From: Clostridiales bacterium
Lineage (GTDB): Bacteria; Bacillota; Clostridia; Saccharofermentanales; Saccharofermentanaceae
Length of the DNA: 64,000 bases
Assembly: GCA_017551625.1 (NCBI GenBank)
Contig: JAFZLF010000003.1
Coordinates: forward strand, 62,001-126,000
Direction: 5' to 3'
Shown here: in pieces, positions 1 to 7,178 of the stretch
How positions within the stretch are numbered: position 1 is the first letter of the stretch
Layout of the letters: every line of letters begins with the position of its first letter
Made by a program: the position numbers and the translations under genes
The notes under the pieces: generated by a model
Told to the model about the DNA's origin: nothing
Databases searched by the model: none
Seen by the model: only the letters and a program-made list of their open reading frames with translations

Positions 1-502
1 CTGCATCGAGTCCCCCAGCGAGGAAATACTCTCTTCCGAAACCTTGAAGAAGAGACCAGTCAAAAGGTTCACCTGACCCCATGCCCGAATCGATGAGCAC
101 ATAGTCGGCAGAGCTCTCTTGCGCCCGACGAAGTATCTCTTTCGGTTCTTGCTCCCCTGACGTATCTTTCGGAAGCTGAAACGCCTGGATCAGCGGCTTT
201 TCCGTAAATTTACGAAGTGCGGCGATATACTCTTCATCCTCGTGTCCGTGAAGTTGCGCGATGTCGATTATACCACGAGAAAGAAGTTCCGACACATCTT
301 CGACCGGTGCGTCGACGAAAACTCCGACGGCCTTGATCTTCGGATCGAGGATCCGCCGAAGCGCGGCAGCCGTCTCCGGATCCACATACCGTTTACTCTT
401 CTTAAAGAAAACGAATCCTATGAATTCCGGTTTTAACCTATTGGCCGCTTCGATATCTTCCGGACGGGACAGCCCGCATATCTTAATCTTTGTTCCGCTC
501 AT
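1..502 (-). CDS. trpF: Phosphoribosylanthranilate isomerase, 3' end cut off by the window edge
   Basis: Converts N-(5'-phosphoribosyl)anthranilate to CdRP in tryptophan synthesis. The visible 167 residues begin MSGTKIKICGL and carry the family landmarks GFVFF, KRYVDPETAA, VGVFVDAP, AQLHGHE, LIDSGMGSG and LAGGLDA, in the order of a TIM barrel with the catalytic Cys in KICGL. The start ATG shares the four bases ATGA with the trpC stop (499-502), so the two are probably translationally coupled. The last 30 to 40 residues and any downstream trpB/trpA lie beyond position 1. Confidence 0.95.
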   Translation of the reverse strand, partial: MSGTKIKICGLSRPEDIEAANRLKPEFIGFVFFKKSKRYVDPETAAALRRILDPKIKAVGVFVDAPVEDVSELLSRGIIDIAQLHGHEDEEYIAALRKFTEKPLIQAFQLPKDTSGEQEPKEILRRAQESSADYVLIDSGMGSGEPFDWSLLQGFGREYFLAGGLDA

Positions 503-1314
503 TTCTTACCTCGGAGCTCAGTGAGTCTTTCCGTTTTATCGGCAGCACGCATCAGCGTCTCCCCGACAAGCACCGCGTCCGCGCCGATCTCGCGCAGTCT
601 CTTCACGTCCTCAGAAGAAGAAACGCCGCTCTCCGAAACGAAGAGCACATCCGAAGGGATCAGCTGTCGGAGTTTCCTGCTGTTTTCAGTATCGACACTG
701 AAGTCCTTGAGGTTACGGTTATTGACGCCGATGATCCTCGCGCCGATACGAAGTGCCGCTTCGACTTCTTCTTCGTTATGTGTCTCGACCAGTGCCGAGA
801 GGCCCAGCGAATCCGCAATGGCGAGATACTTGCCGGCGGTCTTCTCATCAAGGATCGACATGATCAGCAGCACCGCCGATGCACCTAAGACTTTCGCCTC
901 GTAGATCATGTACGGATCCACGGTAAAGTCCTTCCGAAGGCACGGGATATGCACGCTCGACGCGATCTCCTTAAGATACGAATCCGAGCCGAGGAACCAC
1001 TTCGGCTCCGTCAGAACCGAGATGCAGTCAGCTCCGGCCATCTCGTATTCCTTCGCGATCTGAAGGTACGGAAACTCCGGCGCGATCAAACCCTTTGACG
1101 GAGAGGCCTTCTTGCACTCGCAGATAAAAGCGATATCATCATTTGCGGCCAGTGCTTCTTCAAAAGCAAAAGGCTTCAAAACCACTCCTGTTGAAAGGGC
1201 GCCATTATCCGCGATCTCCTGCGCACGCTCACGCATCTGCTCGACAGAGACGGCTTCTTTGCAAAGGGCGACGCGCTCACGCGCATGTTCAGCTAACTGG
1301 TCGAGGATCGTCAT
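499..1314 (-). CDS. trpC: Indole-3-glycerol phosphate synthase
   Basis: Closes the indole ring from CdRP. The protein is 271 residues from MTILDQLAEHAR, a normal length. Landmarks are CKKASPSKG, LRKDFTVDPYMIYEAK, GVNNRNLKDF and FVSESGV, which hold the catalytic Lys and Glu residues of the family. An in-frame extension to 1356 would begin inside trpD. I chose 1314 because the ATG lies one base after the trpD stop and the protein then starts where the family starts. It ends in the ATGA overlap with trpF. Confidence 0.95.
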   Translation of the reverse strand: MTILDQLAEHARERVALCKEAVSVEQMRERAQEIADNGALSTGVVLKPFAFEEALAANDDIAFICECKKASPSKGLIAPEFPYLQIAKEYEMAGADCISVLTEPKWFLGSDSYLKEIASSVHIPCLRKDFTVDPYMIYEAKVLGASAVLLIMSILDEKTAGKYLAIADSLGLSALVETHNEEEVEAALRIGARIIGVNNRNLKDFSVDTENSRKLRQLIPSDVLFVSESGVSSSEDVKRLREIGADAVLVGETLMRAADKTERLTELRGKK

Positions 1315-1315
1315 A

Positions 1316-2341
1316 TCAGGCCTCCGGTCGGTTGCTGACTTCGATGAACTTGGCAAGTGTCTCCTTGGCCTTACCAGAATCGATGAGCTCGGCTGCGAGC
1401 TTCACGCCAGCTTCGAAGGTCTCGGCTTTACCTGCGATATAAAGAGCCGCACCGGCATTCATGAGCACGGTGTTTCTCTTATGACCGGTCTGTCCGTCGA
1501 GGATATCTCTTACGATCTGTGCATTTTCCTCCGGAGCGCCGCCCTTGAGATCCTCCTTCGTGCAGCGCTCGAAACCGAACTGCTCCGGCGTGATGGTGTA
1601 GACCTTATACCAGCCGTCCTTAAACTCGCAGACCGTGGTCGGGGCCGACAGTGAGATCTCGTCGAGCTTATCCTTACCATACACGACCATGCCGCGCTTC
1701 ACGCCGAGAGAGATGAGGACTCGTGCGAGAGGCTCGATAAGGTATTCGTCATAGACGCCGAGAAGCTGCATCTTCGGGCTGCCCGGGTTCGTGAGAGGTC
1801 CGAGGATATTAAATACGGTACGGAAACCGAGTTCCTTACGGATCGCGCCGACATACTTCATGGAAGCGTGATACTTCTGCGCGAAGAAGAAGCACATGCC
1901 GACCTCGTTCAGAAGTTCGACACAGCGCTCCGGGCTCTGGTTGATGTTGACGCCGAGGGCCTCGAGGCAGTCGGCGGTACCGCACTTCGAAGAAGCGGCG
2001 CGGTTACCATGCTTGGCCACCTTTACTCCGCCTGCTGCACAAACCAGTGCGGATACCGTCGAGATATTGAAGCTGTGTGCGCCGTCTCCGCCGGTACCGA
2101 CGATCTCGAGCACATCCATGCCCGTATCGACCTGCGTCGCGTGGTCGCGCATCGCCTTCGCGCATCCGGCGATCTCATCCGTCGTCTCGGCCTTTGCGCT
2201 CTTCGTGGAAAGTGCCGCCAAGAATGCCGCGTTCTGTGTTGCCGACGTCTCTCCGCTCATGATCTCATTCATGACGGTATACGCCTCGTCATAGGTCAGG
2301 TCTTCCTTGTTTACGATTTTTACGATTGCTTCTTTGATCAT
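1316..2341 (-). CDS. trpD: Anthranilate phosphoribosyltransferase
   Basis: Transfers the phosphoribosyl group of PRPP to anthranilate. The 341 residues match the usual length. The PRPP/Mg loop [15 protein letters not shown] and the anthranilate-side motif [12 protein letters not shown] are intact, as is GPLTNPG. A strong GGAGGA site lies 8 bases before the ATG. It is not fused to trpG, unlike in enterobacteria. Third gene of the trpE-G-D-C-F operon, 22 bases after trpG. Confidence 0.96.
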   Translation of the reverse strand: MIKEAIVKIVNKEDLTYDEAYTVMNEIMSGETSATQNAAFLAALSTKSAKAETTDEIAGCAKAMRDHATQVDTGMDVLEIVGTGGDGAHSFNISTVSALVCAAGGVKVAKHGNRAASSKCGTADCLEALGVNINQSPERCVELLNEVGMCFFFAQKYHASMKYVGAIRKELGFRTVFNILGPLTNPGSPKMQLLGVYDEYLIEPLARVLISLGVKRGMVVYGKDKLDEISLSAPTTVCEFKDGWYKVYTITPEQFGFERCTKEDLKGGAPEENAQIVRDILDGQTGHKRNTVLMNAGAALYIAGKAETFEAGVKLAAELIDSGKAKETLAKFIEVSNRPEA

Positions 2342-2363
2342 GGTTAATTCCTCCAGCTATATG

Positions 2364-2930
2364 TTATTTCTCAATAAAGTTTCTCAGTATCTTCTGTCCC
2401 TGCGGGGTCATGATGGACTCCGGATGGAACTGTACGCCGTAGACGGGATAATCTTTTGCCGTCACGGCCATGATTTCTCCTTCTTCCGTCACCGCCGTCA
2501 CGACGAGGCTGTCCGGTACGGTCTTCGGATCCACGATGAGAGAGTGGTATCTCGCGACCTTGAACTTCTGCGGCAGGTTCAGGAAAAGCTTATCAGTCGT
2601 ATCGACCTTGATCTCCGACTGCTTGCCGTGCATGAGACGCGGTGCATAGGTGACCGTCGCGCCGAATGCCATGCTGATGGCCTGGTGTCCGAGGCAGACA
2701 CCGAGGATCGGGAACTTGCCCTTGAGCTTGTCGATCAGTTCGAGCATGATACCTGCGTTCTCCGGTCTTCCCGGGCCCGGCGAGATCACGATACGGGAAG
2801 GATTCAGAGCCTCGATCTCTTCGACCGTCATCTCGTCATTGCGGATGACCTTGATGTCCGGATCGATCGAGCCGATCATCTGATAAAGGTTATAGGAAAA
2901 GCTGTCATAGTTATCTACAAGAAGTATCAT
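2364..2930 (-). CDS. trpG: Anthranilate synthase component II (glutamine amidotransferase)
   Basis: Class I amidotransferase subunit that delivers ammonia to TrpE. The 188 residues show the class I triad: Cys in ILGVCLGHQAI, and His and Glu in YGVQFHPESI. The oxyanion loop is SPGPGRPENAG. The start overlaps the trpE stop by ATGA (2927-2930). It could also serve para-aminobenzoate synthesis as a shared TrpG/PabA; nothing here decides that. Confidence 0.95.
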   Translation of the reverse strand: MILLVDNYDSFSYNLYQMIGSIDPDIKVIRNDEMTVEEIEALNPSRIVISPGPGRPENAGIMLELIDKLKGKFPILGVCLGHQAISMAFGATVTYAPRLMHGKQSEIKVDTTDKLFLNLPQKFKVARYHSLIVDPKTVPDSLVVTAVTEEGEIMAVTAKDYPVYGVQFHPESIMTPQGQKILRNFIEK

Positions 2931-4393
2931 AATTCATCCTCCTGTGCAGCAGTGAGCGCACGTACGACGGCCTTGGCCTTGTTGATGCACTCTTCGTATT
3001 CTTTCTCCGGGACCGAATCGGCCACGATACCGGCACCGGATCTTACGAATACCTTGCCGTTCTTCTTAAACGCGATGCGGATGGCGATGCAGGTGTCCAT
3101 GTTTCCTGCAAAATCGATGTATCCGATCGCGCCGCCATAGATGCCGCGCTTATTGTTCTCGAGCTGACCGATCAGCTGGCATGCACGGATCTTCGGCGCA
3201 CCGGAAAGCGTACCGGCAGGAAGGACCGCTTCGATCGCATCGAGAGCATCCTTATCGTCGCGGATCAGTCCACGGACTGTGGAACCGATATGCATGACAT
3301 GGGAGAAACGCTCGATGCTGTGGAGGATCTCGACGTCGACAGAGCCGAAGCGGGAGATCTTACCGAGATCGTTACGTCCCAGATCGACGAGCATGTTATG
3401 CTCGGCGAGTTCTTTTTCATCGTGGAGAAGGTCGGTCTCAAGCATCAGATCCTCAGCCTGGTTCTTACCGCGCGGGCGGGTGCCGGCCAGCGGGAACGTG
3501 TGGAGTACGCCGTCCTTGAGGTTTACGAGCGTCTCCGGAGAAGCACCGGCCACCTCGACATCCGTGCCGGAGAAATAGAACATGTACGGCGACGGATTGA
3601 TCGTGCGGAGGTATCTGTACGTGTCGAGAAGGCTTCCTTCAAACGGAGCGGACAGACGGTTACTGAGCACGATCTGGAAGATATCTCCCTCGTGGATGTA
3701 GTTCTTTGCTTTCTCGACCATATCCACGAATTCTTCCTTATTGAAAAGCGCTGTCGGCTCGGCCAGGAGTTTTCCCTTATGCTCGCCGTCCGGCTTGCCG
3801 TTTAAGATCAGGTCACGGATCTTCTCGATCTCCATGACGGCCTTTCTGTATCCGGCTTCGCCGTCCTTGACATACATGTTGACGATGATGATGATCTTCT
3901 GCTTGTAGTTATCGTATGCGATGACCTTATCAAAGAGCATGAGGTCGACATCCTGGAATCCCTCTTCGTCAACTGTATCGACCTTCGCTGTCGGCTCACT
4001 ATAATATAGATAATCGTAAGAAAAATAGCCGACGAGTCCACCCGTAAATGGCGGGAGGTACGTAAATCTCGGGCTTTTATATTCGCCGAGGATCTGACGC
4101 AGATAGGTATTGGGCTCCTTCGTCTCGATAGTCACATCGCCGATGTGCCTCTTCCCGTCCTTGACAGTCACGGATGTTTTCGGCTCGAAGCCCAGGAACG
4201 TGTAGCGGCCCCACTTCTCATTCTCCGCTACGGACTCGAGCATGTAGCAGTGTGTCGAGACGGTCTTTAGGACCTTCATGGTCTCGATCGGTGTTCTTAC
4301 GTCCGAGAGGATCTCGGCAGAAAGCGGGATGACATTATACTTTCCCTCATCTGCGAGCTTTCTCACGTCGGACAATTCCGGCAGAATCTTCAT
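2927..4393 (-). CDS. trpE: Anthranilate synthase component I
   Basis: Makes anthranilate from chorismate, committing flux to tryptophan. The 488 residues carry FTGGLVGYFSYDY, the core GDIFQIVLSNR, LAGTRPRG, LLHDEKELAEHNMLVD, LPAGTLSGAPK and the C-terminal RSGAGIVADSVPEKEY. The N-terminal CYMLESVA corresponds to the tryptophan feedback site, so the enzyme is probably feedback-inhibited. AAGGAGG lies just upstream of the ATG. It is the first gene after the T-box leader, which sets transcription of the whole operon. Confidence 0.96.
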   Translation of the reverse strand: MKILPELSDVRKLADEGKYNVIPLSAEILSDVRTPIETMKVLKTVSTHCYMLESVAENEKWGRYTFLGFEPKTSVTVKDGKRHIGDVTIETKEPNTYLRQILGEYKSPRFTYLPPFTGGLVGYFSYDYLYYSEPTAKVDTVDEEGFQDVDLMLFDKVIAYDNYKQKIIIIVNMYVKDGEAGYRKAVMEIEKIRDLILNGKPDGEHKGKLLAEPTALFNKEEFVDMVEKAKNYIHEGDIFQIVLSNRLSAPFEGSLLDTYRYLRTINPSPYMFYFSGTDVEVAGASPETLVNLKDGVLHTFPLAGTRPRGKNQAEDLMLETDLLHDEKELAEHNMLVDLGRNDLGKISRFGSVDVEILHSIERFSHVMHIGSTVRGLIRDDKDALDAIEAVLPAGTLSGAPKIRACQLIGQLENNKRGIYGGAIGYIDFAGNMDTCIAIRIAFKKNGKVFVRSGAGIVADSVPEKEYEECINKAKAVVRALTAAQEDEL

Positions 4394-4423
4394 GTTGTTT
4401 CCTCCTTCTTGTTCCGGGAGGAA

Positions 4424-4706
4424 ACAAAAAATCCTCGACAGAACTTCTTTCTTCTGTCAAGGACGAATTACATCGCGGTGCCACCTTGATTCACGGCTCT
4501 ATTTGCCGTGCACTTAGCAGGATACCATCATATCCCCGGCAACTAACGTATGCCATAACGTTGCAGAATACTCTGCGGTCTCCCGCATTTGACTGCACCC
4601 TCAGCGGTCCATTTGATGACTTGTTTTCCGCCGGATTCTCATCCTCGCCGGCTCTCTGTAGGAGCATCATCACCGTTATCTCCGCGTCAACGGTTTGTCT
4701 TTATGG
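4424..4706 (-). promoter_or_regulatory. T-box riboswitch, tRNA-Trp responsive, in the trp leader
   Basis: On the minus strand the leader has the AGAGAGCCGG-type stem I landmark, a specifier region reading AAATGGACCGCTGAG with codon UGG at 4609-4611, and the T-box AAGGTGGCACCGCG at 4474-4487. The T-box bulge UGGC would pair with a GCCA tRNA end, which fits the G discriminator of bacterial tRNA-Trp. It is followed at once by an intrinsic terminator before trpE. Uncharged tRNA-Trp should favour the antiterminator and switch the operon on. Confidence 0.94.
4426..4463 (-). terminator. T-box terminator hairpin ahead of trpE
   Basis: Minus strand TCCTTGACAGAA pairs with TTCTGTCGAGGA (one G-U pair), followed by TTTTTT. 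It begins just after the T-box sequence, as expected for the terminator that competes with the T-box antiterminator. Confidence 0.9.
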
Positions 4707-4711
4707 GGTGT

Positions 4712-4740
4712 ATGTTAGCACTCGAAAGGAGACTTGTAAA
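4712..4740 (-). promoter_or_regulatory. Promoter of the trp operon
   Basis: TTTACA (4735-4740), a 17-base spacer and TAACAT (4712-4717) on the minus strand. Transcription would start near 4705, right at the first strand of T-box stem I. It stands back to back with a plus-strand promoter whose -35 begins at 4758. Confidence 0.7.
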
Positions 4741-4757
4741 CCCCCAAATTTTCCATA

Positions 4758-4786
4758 TTGACATTCTCCCTGCGAAATGGTAAAGT
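4758..4786 (+). promoter_or_regulatory. Promoter of the pheA-DAHP synthase operon
   Basis: Perfect -35 TTGACA (4758-4763), 17-base spacer, -10 TAAAGT (4781-4786). It is the only good promoter ahead of pheA and leaves a leader of about 215 bases. Confidence 0.65.
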
Positions 4787-4943
4787 CAGCACAAACTATC
4801 TGAAAAAGAGGAATCTCTAAGGTGACAAACGCCAGAAACTTCAACAACAGCGCATTTTTCCGATTTTATCGATTTGCTTTTACGAGCTGATCCATATTAT
4901 CATGTCCTTTGTGAAGTTGAGCTGCGGAAATTATGTATATCAG

Positions 4944-4980
4944 GAAGCGCTGTTCTTTACCGGGACAGCGCTTCTTCTTG
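4944..4980 (+). terminator. Terminator-like hairpin in the pheA leader
   Basis: GAAGCGCTGT (4944-4953) pairs perfectly with ACAGCGCTTC (4965-4974), followed by a weak U-rich stretch TTCTTG. It lies between the promoter and pheA, so it is a candidate attenuator. I see no T-box. A 43-codon reading frame from 4902 (MSFVKLSCGNYVYQEALFF...) runs through it, with a Phe pair at the hairpin loop, but has no ribosome binding site. Confidence 0.5.
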
Positions 4981-5007
4981 TTATAGCAAAGAGAAAGGAA
5001 CTATCAC

Positions 5008-5904
5008 ATGCAAGATATCCAAATCGCATATAGCGGCATCGAGGGCTCGTTTTCCTGTATCGCGGCATCACGGATCTTTCCGGATGCGAAGCTCATACCC
5101 TTCCACAGTTTCAAAGAAGCCTACCATAGCGTCACCAACGGAGACTGCGATGCGGCCGTGCTCCCGATCGAGAACAGTTACGCGGGGGAAGTCGGTCAGG
5201 TCTCCGACCTGATGTTCGCAGGCGACCTCATGATACAGGGCGTTTATGAATTATCGATCTCCCAGTGCCTCCTCGGTCTTCCGGGAAGCACGATATCAGA
5301 TATCCGGCAGGTCATCTCCCATCCGCAGGCACTCGAACAGTGCGGAGAATACATCGGCCGTCACGGCTGGAAAATGATCCCCTATGAGAATACCGCCCGA
5401 GCCGCGCGCGCCGTCGCACGCGAAAGCGATATTACACAGGCCGCGGTCGCAAGCGCCGAGACAGCGGAACTCTATGGTCTTACTATACTCGAAAAAGATA
5501 TCAACGAAAGCACACAGAACACGACACGTTTCGCGGTTTTCACTAAAGAAGGATCTTCCCTAGGCGCATCCGCGCAAGAAGAACGATCCCGTGATTTCGC
5601 ATCGCCCGAGGAGAACAAAAAGGCAGAAGATGTTCAAGTCCCCTGCAATACGATCCTGCTCTTTACCATCAAGCACGTCGCCGGATCTCTGGCTAAGGCC
5701 GTATCCATCATCGGACTTCATGACTATAATATGCGCGTCATCCGAAGCCGCCCTGCCAAGGATATGAACTGGCAGTACTATTTCTACACCGAGCTCGAAG
5801 GAAGCCTCGACACTATTGAAGGACAGGCGATGCTTGCGGGACTTCGGTGTGCGTGTGAACTTATCAAGATCGTCGGCACATACCGTCCCGATATGACGTT
5901 GTAA
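5008..5904 (+). CDS. pheA: Prephenate dehydratase with regulatory ACT domain
   Basis: Converts prephenate to phenylpyruvate for phenylalanine synthesis. Residues 1-175 are the bilobed dehydratase: YSGIEGSFS, LPIENSYAGEV and the catalytic TTR in QNTTRFAVF. Residues about 210-290 form an ACT domain (NTILLFTIKHVAGSLAKA), with the ESRP-like element replaced by RSRPAK. There is no chorismate mutase domain. A charged linker at about 185-207 separates the two parts. The ACT domain suggests Phe feedback control on top of any leader control. Confidence 0.93.
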   Translation: MQDIQIAYSGIEGSFSCIAASRIFPDAKLIPFHSFKEAYHSVTNGDCDAAVLPIENSYAGEVGQVSDLMFAGDLMIQGVYELSISQCLLGLPGSTISDIRQVISHPQALEQCGEYIGRHGWKMIPYENTARAARAVARESDITQAAVASAETAELYGLTILEKDINESTQNTTRFAVFTKEGSSLGASAQEERSRDFASPEENKKAEDVQVPCNTILLFTIKHVAGSLAKAVSIIGLHDYNMRVIRSRPAKDMNWQYYFYTELEGSLDTIEGQAMLAGLRCACELIKIVGTYRPDMTL

Positions 5905-5928
5905 CGAAGAGAAAGGAACGATACGGAT

Positions 5929-6957
5929 ATGAACGGAATCATCGTACGAAAACTGGCAAACCCTGAAGAAGTAAAGGAGATGTATCCGCTGACGGGACCT
6001 CAGCATGATACGGTAAATAACCAGATCAGAAGCATCGAGGCGATCCTGCGTGGCGACGATAAGCGTCTGATCCTCATAATCGGTCCTTGTTCGGCCGATA
6101 ATGAAGACAGTGTGATCGATTACATCTCACGTCTCGTGCCCGTACAGGAGAAGGTCAAGGACAAGGTCCTCATCGTGCCCCGGATCTACACCAACAAGCC
6201 GAGGACAACGGGCGACGGCTATAAGGGCATGCTTCACCAGCCGGATCCCGGTGCCCGATCCGATCTCATGAAGGGCATCCTGGCGACACGTCATCTGCAT
6301 ATGCGTGCCATCGAAGATACAGGATTTGCCTGTGCTGACGAGATGCTCTATCCCGAGAATTATCAGTATCTCGATGATGTCCTTGCCTATGTTGCCGTCG
6401 GCGCGCGATCTGTCGAAGACCAGCAGCACCGCCTGACCGCGAGCCTGATCGCTTCTCCGACCGGCATGAAGAATCCGACCAGCGGCGACTACGCCGTGAT
6501 GCTTAACGCCATCACGGCCGCGACTCATCCGCACACCTTTATCTACCGTGGCTGGGAAGTCGAGTCACATGGCAACGATTATGCCCACGCCGTCCTACGC
6601 GGGTATACGAACAAGCACGGCGAATCGCAGCCGAACTACCATTACGAAGATCTGCTCAGATTAAGCGAGATGTACGGAACTCGCCAAGTCCCCTACCCCG
6701 CCGCCATCATCGACACGAATCACGCCAACTCGAATAAGAATCCCCTCGCACAGCCCCGTATCATCAAGGAAGTCATGTATTCGATGCGGCACAGTTCCGA
6801 GGTCGCTTCACTCGTCAAGGGCTTCATGGTCGAGAGCTATATCGTGGAAGGACGCCAGGAGATCGGTGGAGGCGTATACGGTCAGTCCATCACGGATGCC
6901 TGCCTCGGATGGGACAAGAGCGAGCGGCTCATCTACGAGATCGCCGATCTCGTCTGA
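5929..6957 (+). CDS. aroF: 3-deoxy-7-phosphoheptulonate synthase (DAHP synthase, class I AroFGH type)
   Basis: First step of the shikimate pathway, from PEP and erythrose-4-phosphate. The 342 residues carry LIIGPCSADNEDS, VPRIYTNKPRTTGDGYKG, GARSVEDQQHR and DTNHANSNKNP, the standard ligand set of the E. coli-type class I enzyme. The GAGAAAGGAACG binding site repeats the one before pheA. It lies 24 bases after pheA in one operon, so precursor supply and the Phe branch are co-expressed. Which feedback amino acid it senses cannot be read off. Confidence 0.93.
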   Translation: MNGIIVRKLANPEEVKEMYPLTGPQHDTVNNQIRSIEAILRGDDKRLILIIGPCSADNEDSVIDYISRLVPVQEKVKDKVLIVPRIYTNKPRTTGDGYKGMLHQPDPGARSDLMKGILATRHLHMRAIEDTGFACADEMLYPENYQYLDDVLAYVAVGARSVEDQQHRLTASLIASPTGMKNPTSGDYAVMLNAITAATHPHTFIYRGWEVESHGNDYAHAVLRGYTNKHGESQPNYHYEDLLRLSEMYGTRQVPYPAAIIDTNHANSNKNPLAQPRIIKEVMYSMRHSSEVASLVKGFMVESYIVEGRQEIGGGVYGQSITDACLGWDKSERLIYEIADLV

Positions 6958-7020
6958 GATGCTTTTCCCGCACCCGACAAACTCAAACACAGATACGGCA
7001 AAACAACTGGACTTTCACAG

Positions 7021-7050
7021 TTGAAGTCGCGCGAATCGTCATGCTATAAT
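7021..7050 (+). promoter_or_regulatory. Promoter upstream of the solute-binding lipoprotein
   Basis: TTGAAG (7021-7026), 18-base spacer, TATAAT (7045-7050) preceded by TGC (extended -10). It leaves a leader of about 120 bases that carries an imperfect direct repeat. Confidence 0.6.
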
Positions 7051-7056
7051 CGACTT

Positions 7057-7142
7057 GCAGGATATGATATGGATGTACATAATTTGCGGAATATGGCACG
7101 GGGTTTTACCGATTCCGCAGGATATGAAGATGGGGTGTACAT
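7057..7142 (+). repeat. Imperfect direct repeat in a leader, 60-base offset
   Basis: GCAGGATATGA occurs at 7057 and again exactly 60 bases later at 7117. Each copy continues into a related ATGG...TGTACAT. Both copies lie between the promoter and the lipoprotein gene. The role is unknown. Confidence 0.5.
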
Positions 7143-7178
7143 ATCTGCATATTCTACAATGAAAGGAAGTGTTACGGT

